The position numbers and the translations under genes were made by a program. Below are positions 57,991-64,000 of a stretch of DNA of 64,000 nt, piece by piece. Position 1 is the first letter of the stretch. The number at the start of each line of letters is the position of its first letter. This DNA comes from Leishmania donovani (Eukaryota; Euglenozoa; Kinetoplastea; Trypanosomatida; Trypanosomatidae): positions 501,897-565,896 of the forward strand of contig NC_018241.1 in assembly GCF_000227135.1 (NCBI RefSeq), given 5' to 3'. A model generated the notes under the pieces. That model was not told the DNA's origin. It saw nothing but the letters and a program-made list of their open reading frames with translations, and ran no database searches.

Positions 57991-60900
57991 ATGTCGGCAC
58001 CTTATCCGTCAAGTCCGTCTTTGTCGCCGTCGGTGGGAACGAAGCGCGTGATCGCGTCCCCGCGCACCGCACATGACCTCACGATGCGGCTGGGCAATGA
58101 CGGCTTACACGGTAGTCGCTCTGGCATGGCGTCCCCGCTGACGGAGCTGCTTGCGTCTTCCCCTTCACGTCTGCAGCCGCTCTCCACGGATGTCGGTCTC
58201 TCACCAAGTAACTGGGCTGGCCGGGGGAGCGGCGGTGCTGGATCGCTGCTACAACCGGCGCGCGAGCAGGCGAGGGTGCCAGCAGCACCTGACATCACTC
58301 CCGCGGCTCCGTCACGTCACACGCGCCGGGGTAGCAGCCTAGGGTGTAGCTCGCCGCCTCAAGCGCCGCTGCAGCGAGAGGGAGGATCTCTGGCAACCGA
58401 CGGCGCCTTTGACTCGCAACCCCCGTCGTCTGGGGAGCGGAATACTTTCCTGACAGTGCCACAGTCGAACACCGGAAAAGGTGTTCCGCCTCCGAAGCGA
58501 GGTATACCGTTGCTCTCGGGAGCGTTGTCGACCCCTTCATCCTCTTCACAGACGTTTCCACGCACATCTGTTCCCGCCGCGCTCAACAGCGGCGGCACAC
58601 GCGACGACAGTGTGCTGGTGCAGCAAACACTGACCAAGTTGTCGACAAACGCAGTCACGGGAGATAGAGTTCAGCGCGAGTGCGACGCCTCACCCGCCGG
58701 GCGCACCGTGCACGAGAGCCCGCTGGGCACGACAGGCGGCGCCAGCGGAGCTGGTAGCGCTTCTCCTTCCACCGGCGTCGCTGGGACGGCGAGTCGCACT
58801 CTGGAAACATATGCCCTCCCTAATGCACTTGTAGTCGGCGGGGGATCCTCGAACTGCACGACACCGCACTCGCTGTCCACGACGATGGTGAGTCCACACG
58901 GCCGCTCGACCTTCGCTGCATCGATCTTGACGACGGGCACGCAGCTGACGACGGGGAACGGAACCGCCAGTACGGGCGGCTCCGCTGGGCTTGGTGCCAA
59001 TCACAACGGCGCATGCGCTTTCATGCCTAGCAGCCTCTCGCAAGATGGCAATGGAGGTCAGTCCCGGGCGCCACGCCTGGCGAGCCATCTGTTCCTCGAG
59101 GATGGATCGATTCCAGATATTTCGTTGCCACCTGCGACTCTGCAGAGCCCGGCGGTGCCGGACGGCCAACAGCACTTTGGTTGCAGCGGCGGCGGTGGCC
59201 ATGTGAGCGTCACCGCCCTCGACCAGTCGCGAACGCCGCTGTGCTCTGCCGAGCGGCGGGCAAGCTTATGCGACGAGAGCAGCGCACTCGCTGCTGTCTC
59301 CTTGCCCGCCGACGCGTCGCGACCGACGGCGGCAAACTTTGTGAAGGGCGAGCTGATTGGGAAAGGCAGCTACGGCGCTGTGTACCGGGGGATGCAGCGC
59401 AACAACAACAGAATTATAGCAATGAAGGAGATTCGGCTGCCTGGCGTGGTGGAGCAGCAGCTGCGGCAGCCCGAAAAGCTAGCGGCTACGGCGGCGTCGC
59501 CTGCGGGTGTGTCGTCGTGTCCGGTGCTGCCGGCATCGAATTCAGTCAAGGGAGAGAGTGCATTGGCGAAGGAGGTGGCGGCTATCAAACGTGAACTGAC
59601 GCTTCTCAAGCAGCTGAACCACCCCAACATTGTCCGCTACCTGAACGACGAGGTTGTCGACGGCACGCTGCGCATATACATGGACTACGTCTCGGGCGGC
59701 AGCGTCACGGCCGCGCTCAAGTCGTATGGCAGCTTCGAGGAGCCGCAGGCGGCCGCGCTGTGTTTTCAACTGCTGCAGGGGCTCGCCTACATGCACCGCC
59801 GTGGCATCATCCACCAGGATTTGAAGGGTGACAACTTGCTTTTGGAGACGTCGAGTCAGCTCAAAATTGCGGACCTGGGCACCGCCCGGAGCATTTGCTC
59901 GTCGACGATGATGACGACAAATATCGTCGGAACGGCGTACTTTATGGCTCCGGAAGTACTGCAGCCGAACGGCGCGGCGGTCGGGACGGCGGCGGATATC
60001 TGGTCCGTTGCCTGCTGCGTAATCGAGATGATGACAGGCAAGCCACCGCTCTCTGACCTGCCGAATCAGTTCACGGTGATGATGGCGATTGGCGGCTCGG
60101 CCACGGTGCCGCTCGACAAGTACATTCCAGCTGACAACACGTGGTCCAGTGAGGTGCTGGACTTTATATCGCAATGCCTGCGCGCAAACCCGGCACAGAG
60201 GCCCACGGCGGTGGAGCTGCTGCAGCACAGCTGGTTCGCAAAGTTTCTGAACGTGGTGCACGTGCCGTCTATGTCGACGCCGGCGACGCTGAACTCCTTT
60301 CTGACCCCCCCGGCCCCGCCCATTGAGCGCCCTTTCACCTTATCACCACAGCGGCAAATGGTGTCCCCAATATGCTCGCCTAACTTGACCGCGGTGCTCA
60401 CGCCAGGCTACGCCGGGCCACAGTATAGCGCCGGCCAACCGGAAAGCCGTAGCAGCAGCCGCACCAGCAGCCGCACCAGCAGGGAGCGCAAAGGAAAGCG
60501 GGACAAGCGGGTCTCGGCGCGGCGTCACACACGCTACTCGACCAGCGGCGCCACGAGCGCGACATCGCGCCGCTCACAAGAGAGTTCTCAGGCGAGCACG
60601 CCGCAGTACAGCAGCAGCACTCGTACGCGCGACGGATCAGCGCAGAGCGCTTCCTTGCCGCGCTCACACAGCCATCCAGGGAGGCAGCAGGGCCCCACGT
60701 CGAAGCGCAGGGCCCACGCGCACACTCCGGGTCACGGACTCCTCAAGGACGACTCTCGGCAAAGCTCGAGCAGCGAGTACGCGATGCCGCACCACACGTG
60801 CACCCCCGCTAGCGGTAGCGCCGGCGCCGGCGGCGGCGGTGACGGCAGCGGGGATAACAAAACCAAAACGGCGTTCCTCCCCGCCATCACACACAACGGA

Positions 60901-61284
60901 AGCGTAGCACTGTCACCGTGCGGCTACTCCCTCGACATGTTGCGTTGCAGTCGATCGCTGAAGAACAGCGGCAGCTCGCGAGAGCCGGTGAAGGCTTGCT
61001 TGCACACTACCGATGCGGAGAACAAGAGCCGAGACTTGCTGCACCTCGGCCAATGCCTAAGCGACCACCACCAGTCCTTCTCCCGCGACCTCGTCGACTC
61101 GTCTATGCAGCATGGAGGTGTCACCAAGGCCGGGGTGGAAAGCGGATTGAGCACGCGTGGTGCTGGGAGCCACAGCATGATCGACGACCTGGAAGGCATG
61201 AGCCAGCGGACGCTGCCCCCCAGCATCTCCGCACTCCCCTCGACGTCGTGCAAAAACACTCGCGCCAGCGAGGGAGCTAGTTAG
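57991..61284 (+). CDS. STE11/MEKK-like protein kinase with HQD and DLG variants
   Basis: 1097 residues from the ATG at 57991. Residues 1 to about 445 are Ser/Thr/Gly/Pro-rich and disordered. The kinase domain spans about 450-752: glycine loop IGKGSYGAVYRG, lysine K479 in AMKEI, and an insertion of about 45 residues before helix C (IKRELTLLKQL). Then come LNHPNIVRYL, catalytic loop HQDLKGDNLLL (H608-Q609-D610), metal motif ADLGTA (D628), GTAYFMAPEVL and AADIWSVACCVIEMMTGKPP. The substrate and activation segments are of STE11 (MAP kinase kinase kinase) type. Two residues differ from most kinases: HRD is HQD and DFG is DLG; the catalytic aspartates and lysine remain, so activity is likely. The C-terminal 345 residues are Ser/Arg/Thr-rich with RTSSRTSRERKGKR and many possible phosphosites. 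Confidence 0.92.
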   Translation: MSAPYPSSPSLSPSVGTKRVIASPRTAHDLTMRLGNDGLHGSRSGMASPLTELLASSPSRLQPLSTDVGLSPSNWAGRGSGGAGSLLQPAREQARVPAAPDITPAAPSRHTRRGSSLGCSSPPQAPLQREGGSLATDGAFDSQPPSSGERNTFLTVPQSNTGKGVPPPKRGIPLLSGALSTPSSSSQTFPRTSVPAALNSGGTRDDSVLVQQTLTKLSTNAVTGDRVQRECDASPAGRTVHESPLGTTGGASGAGSASPSTGVAGTASRTLETYALPNALVVGGGSSNCTTPHSLSTTMVSPHGRSTFAASILTTGTQLTTGNGTASTGGSAGLGANHNGACAFMPSSLSQDGNGGQSRAPRLASHLFLEDGSIPDISLPPATLQSPAVPDGQQHFGCSGGGGHVSVTALDQSRTPLCSAERRASLCDESSALAAVSLPADASRPTAANFVKGELIGKGSYGAVYRGMQRNNNRIIAMKEIRLPGVVEQQLRQPEKLAATAASPAGVSSCPVLPASNSVKGESALAKEVAAIKRELTLLKQLNHPNIVRYLNDEVVDGTLRIYMDYVSGGSVTAALKSYGSFEEPQAAALCFQLLQGLAYMHRRGIIHQDLKGDNLLLETSSQLKIADLGTARSICSSTMMTTNIVGTAYFMAPEVLQPNGAAVGTAADIWSVACCVIEMMTGKPPLSDLPNQFTVMMAIGGSATVPLDKYIPADNTWSSEVLDFISQCLRANPAQRPTAVELLQHSWFAKFLNVVHVPSMSTPATLNSFLTPPAPPIERPFTLSPQRQMVSPICSPNLTAVLTPGYAGPQYSAGQPESRSSSRTSSRTSRERKGKRDKRVSARRHTRYSTSGATSATSRRSQESSQASTPQYSSSTRTRDGSAQSASLPRSHSHPGRQQGPTSKRRAHAHTPGHGLLKDDSRQSSSSEYAMPHHTCTPASGSAGAGGGGDGSGDNKTKTAFLPAITHNGSVALSPCGYSLDMLRCSRSLKNSGSSREPVKACLHTTDAENKSRDLLHLGQCLSDHHQSFSRDLVDSSMQHGGVTKAGVESGLSTRGAGSHSMIDDLEGMSQRTLPPSISALPSTSCKNTRASEGAS

Positions 61285-61583
61285 AGGACCTGTCTTGCTA
61301 TGGCGCCGAATGTGTGCGTTTGTGTGTTTGTTCGTGTATGCAGTCAACGCGCTTGCTCGCTTCGGCTGCTCTCCGGGCGTCATACCATGCGGAGGTCCGT
61401 TCTTGTGCATCTGTGTATTGTGGCGAAGGCTCTCCATCGTTAGTGAGCGCATGCGTCCGGCAAACTGCCCTTTGCCCTGCGACCTCCACCTGCTTCCGCA
61501 GACGCACACACGCACATTTTCCTCTTCATCCGCTTCCCACAGCAAGCCGGTAGGGCTCTATGGCGGACTCAAAAGTGTTTTCT

Positions 61584-61890
61584 TTCCTTCTCGCTCTCTT
61601 TACGGGGGTTCGTTGGCGCCCTTCTCGTGTTGTTGTACAGTTTTTTCTCCCGGCGGCCAGAGCCGAGGAGGCGCACCGGCATTGGGCGCCAGCGCTGATG
61701 CTCGTGCATCGAATACACCCCGCGATGCGCCCTGCCCCCTTGTTGCTGCTGTTCTGCTGCCACGCTGTCACTGGAACTCCCCGCTCGGGTGGCCCTTCCA
61801 TTTCATAGCTGGCGTGCTGGGATCGGTCCCACCCCATCGAGTTGCCGCTCGCATCTCCATCATGTGAGACGGGAAAGCCGGAGGGATGGG
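61584..61890 (+). repeat. Repeat A, second locus, left part
   Basis: Matches 42072-42378 at an offset of 19512 with few differences; it runs directly into the N-run. Confidence 0.85.
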
Positions 61891-62040
61891 NNNNNNNNNN
61901 NNNNNNNNNNNNNNNNNNNNNNNNNNNNNNNNNNNNNNNNNNNNNNNNNNNNNNNNNNNNNNNNNNNNNNNNNNNNNNNNNNNNNNNNNNNNNNNNNNNN
62001 NNNNNNNNNNNNNNNNNNNNNNNNNNNNNNNNNNNNNNNN
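61891..62040. other. Assembly gap, 150 N
   Basis: Run of N inside repeat A. Confidence 0.95.
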
Positions 62041-62414
62041 CGGGGTGTGGGTGTCTGTCTGCTCGCACCCGAACGGTGTGGGCCGGCGCGCATGTCGTCT
62101 CCTTCCCCTCCGCTATGTGTCTCTGTATGCGTATCTGCTCGTCTGCCTCCTGTCCATCGCTTTATTGCCCCCCTCGCACGTCTGCCGTGGCTTGGCGTCT
62201 GCGCCTCTCAGGCGTGCAACAGGCGAAGAGCGTACGATATTGTCCGCTTCTCCCTGTTGTGCGCGCGTCTCTCCCGTCACCTACCTTTGCGGGGTGTGGG
62301 TGTCTGTCTGCTCGCACCCGAACGGTGTGGGCCGGCGCGCATGTCGTCTCCTTCCCCTCCGCTATGTGTCTCTGTATGCGTATCTGCTCGTCTGCCTCCG
62401 TCAACGCCTCACGT
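62041..62414 (+). repeat. Repeat A, second locus, right part with 249-bp tandem duplication
   Basis: 62041-62150 recurs at 62290-62399 (offset 249), and 62151-62414 matches about 42650-42914. The tandem copy is contiguous here, with no N-run between the two units. Confidence 0.85.
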
Positions 62415-62554
62415 AATCTCCTACTTGCTGCTGCCGTCACGCCCGCCCTCTTTCTTCTCCCTTAAGCGAGGAAGGGCGGCGTCGTCCGCTTCGGGCTCTC
62501 TTATTGCGGCTACTGCTTCTCCTCTGCCCGATGACGACGCAGTGTGAGGGGGAA

Positions 62555-62721
62555 GGGGCGCACCTCGGTGCGTGGCATCCAGGGCCCACTCCCCACGCTG
62601 TGCGAGAGCAGGCCAGGCAGCCCCCGCGGCCCTTTTTGCCCCTGCCAATGCCGAGCCGCCGCTTCTGGTGGTGGCAGGGTGAGGCGCCTACAGCGTAGGG
62701 TGCGGTGAGAGCGACTCACCG
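62555..62721 (+). repeat. Repeat B, second locus, left part
   Basis: Identical by eye to 38110-38276; it runs directly into the N-run. Confidence 0.9.
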
Positions 62722-62864
62722 NNNNNNNNNNNNNNNNNNNNNNNNNNNNNNNNNNNNNNNNNNNNNNNNNNNNNNNNNNNNNNNNNNNNNNNNNNNNNNN
62801 NNNNNNNNNNNNNNNNNNNNNNNNNNNNNNNNNNNNNNNNNNNNNNNNNNNNNNNNNNNNNNNN
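62722..62864. other. Assembly gap, 143 N
   Basis: Run of N inside repeat B. Confidence 0.95.
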
Positions 62865-62952
62865 TGGTGGGCCGGCCGCGCCCCCCCACGGGAGTTCCCC
62901 GGGGTGGCGCCCGCCACAATGGGGTGGCGGGGTGGGGGGAGCGGCTGTGAGG

Positions 62953-63134
62953 AGACGTGCGAGGCGTGTGGTGCGTAGAAGGTGACGCAGGGGCCGTGCT
63001 CAGGTGACCGAGTCGGCGCGCTGCTGGAGCACGTGCCCCCCCTCCCTCGCTGCTTCGCACCACGCGATGGGGGCCTGTGACGGTGCGGGGGGAGGGGGAG
63101 GGAGGCCGAGCAGAGTCTGAGCGCGCGCTGCATG
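62953..63134 (+). repeat. Repeat B, second locus, right part
   Basis: Matches 38508-38660 continued by 38815-38843, with one mismatch seen. It shows that the block is present once when no gap intervenes. Confidence 0.9.
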
Positions 63135-64000
63135 GCCGCCATAGCTCTCGTTGAAGTCATCTACTTGGCTGCATCTTTTTTTTAGTCGTCAGATACCGCA
63201 GCACTCTGTTCACCGTCGCCGGCAGGTACACACGCGTTTCGTTCCCTCTTGCCCTGTGGTGATGCGGTGCCGGTGATGCCGTAGCAGGGCCCTTCGCTGT
63301 TCATGTGCTGATTATTTATTTATTTGTAACCACGCACACACCCACACACATATATATATGTGTAGATATACATATGTGGAGAGGATGATGTGGAGCGAAG
63401 GGCGGCAGCGATCGTAGCGATGGTGATGGGTGGTTTGCTGCCACCCGCTCCCTCTGCACTTCTTTTTCTGTGGTGTGTATGTGTATGTGTATGTGCGTGT
63501 GTATCGGTTGTTCCTCTGTCTTGTGTGCTGTTTCACCATCGTATCGGTGTCTCTTGCTGTCTGTGGGTGGCTTGCGTTCTTGTCGCCTCTGTTGTTGTGC
63601 CGTGCCACGTTGTGGGAGCACGATAGCCAGTGCGCAAGAGCGAGAGAATGCTTTAGGGAAAGAGTGCCGCCACGTTAGCAACAGCAAAAAGAGAACCCAC
63701 ATGTGACGCGCGTGTCTGTGTGCCAACACTTACAGCTACGCTGACGAGACGACATGGCCGCGCTGTCTGGCACGCTGTCATCTTTAGGGTCTGTATTCAC
63801 GGTCTTCTAGTCAACGCAGGCGCCAGAGGGCGAAGAGAGCGGATGTGCTAGTGCTTGGCATAGACCAGGGCCCTATTGCCGTCTCTCTCGGTCTTGCTTT
63901 CACCTGCCTCGTGGGCGGCCTCGCCGGGTCGTCGCCGTTGCCCCTCCTCCCTCTCAGCCTTAGCTCTCTTCCACCTGCTGCTGGATCATCTCTCCACTGC

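Larger units (their letters stand above)
61285..64000. other. Intergenic region to window end, with repeats A and B and two N-gaps
   Basis: 2.7 kb. After about 300 unique bases come a copy of repeat A, a 150-N run, a tandemly duplicated part of A, a copy of repeat B split by a 143-N run, then unique T/G-rich DNA from about 63135 with an 18-bp AT palindrome at 63346-63363. No gene starts before the window ends. Confidence 0.65.

Overview
The window looks like a stretch of a Leishmania (trypanosomatid) chromosome. All supported genes lie on the + strand as intronless reading frames. They are separated by 0.7-2.7 kb of pyrimidine-rich, microsatellite-rich DNA, as expected for one polycistronic unit resolved by trans-splicing. 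The gene order (K39-type kinesin tail, enolase, phosphatidylserine synthase, ubiquitin-S27a, STE-type kinase) agrees with my memory of Leishmania chromosome 14. That placement rests on recall and was not checked by a search. No tRNA, rRNA, CRISPR or bacterial-type feature was seen.

Layout: 2-649 3' end of a K39-like kinesin; 2763-5570 dynein intermediate chain-like WD protein; 7788-9335 mitochondrial-type protein with three cold-shock-like segments; 10602-12152 Tubby-like protein; 14711-15757 unknown one-TM protein; 16703-17992 enolase; 20296-22884 FYVE / F-box-like / Ras-like GTPase fusion; 24182-26311 poly(A) polymerase; 27191-28873 bifunctional NAD(P)HX epimerase-dehydratase; 29596-31191 phosphatidylserine synthase; 32587-33372 HAD/NIF-type protein lacking its catalytic aspartates; 34304-37099 coiled-coil protein with a C-terminal Cys motif; 39799-41505 unknown; 43754-44662 DEK-like chromatin protein; 45542-46159 and 48069-48677 two small secreted proteins that look distantly related; 49963-50559 ubiquitin-like/ribosomal S27a fusion broken by an assembly gap; 51324-53060 NOXRED1/P5C-reductase-like protein; 53984-56389 coiled-coil protein; 57991-61284 STE11/MEKK-like kinase.

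The last third contains seven N-runs. Four of the five 99-N runs have the same sequence on both sides (55 to 325 bp), so they look like unmerged overlapping contig ends. Two repeat families (here A and B) occur around 37.6-43.3 kb and again at 61.6-63.1 kb in the same orientation. They bracket a segment of roughly 19-24 kb carrying seven to eight genes. This is either a real pair of direct repeats able to support amplification or an assembly problem.

The genes do not form one pathway. They are housekeeping and cytoskeletal functions: motor transport, glycolysis, metabolite repair, lipid synthesis, mRNA 3' processing, translation and chromatin. The most unusual protein is the FYVE/F-box/GTPase fusion. 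The divergent secreted pair and the catalytically degenerate HAD protein come next.
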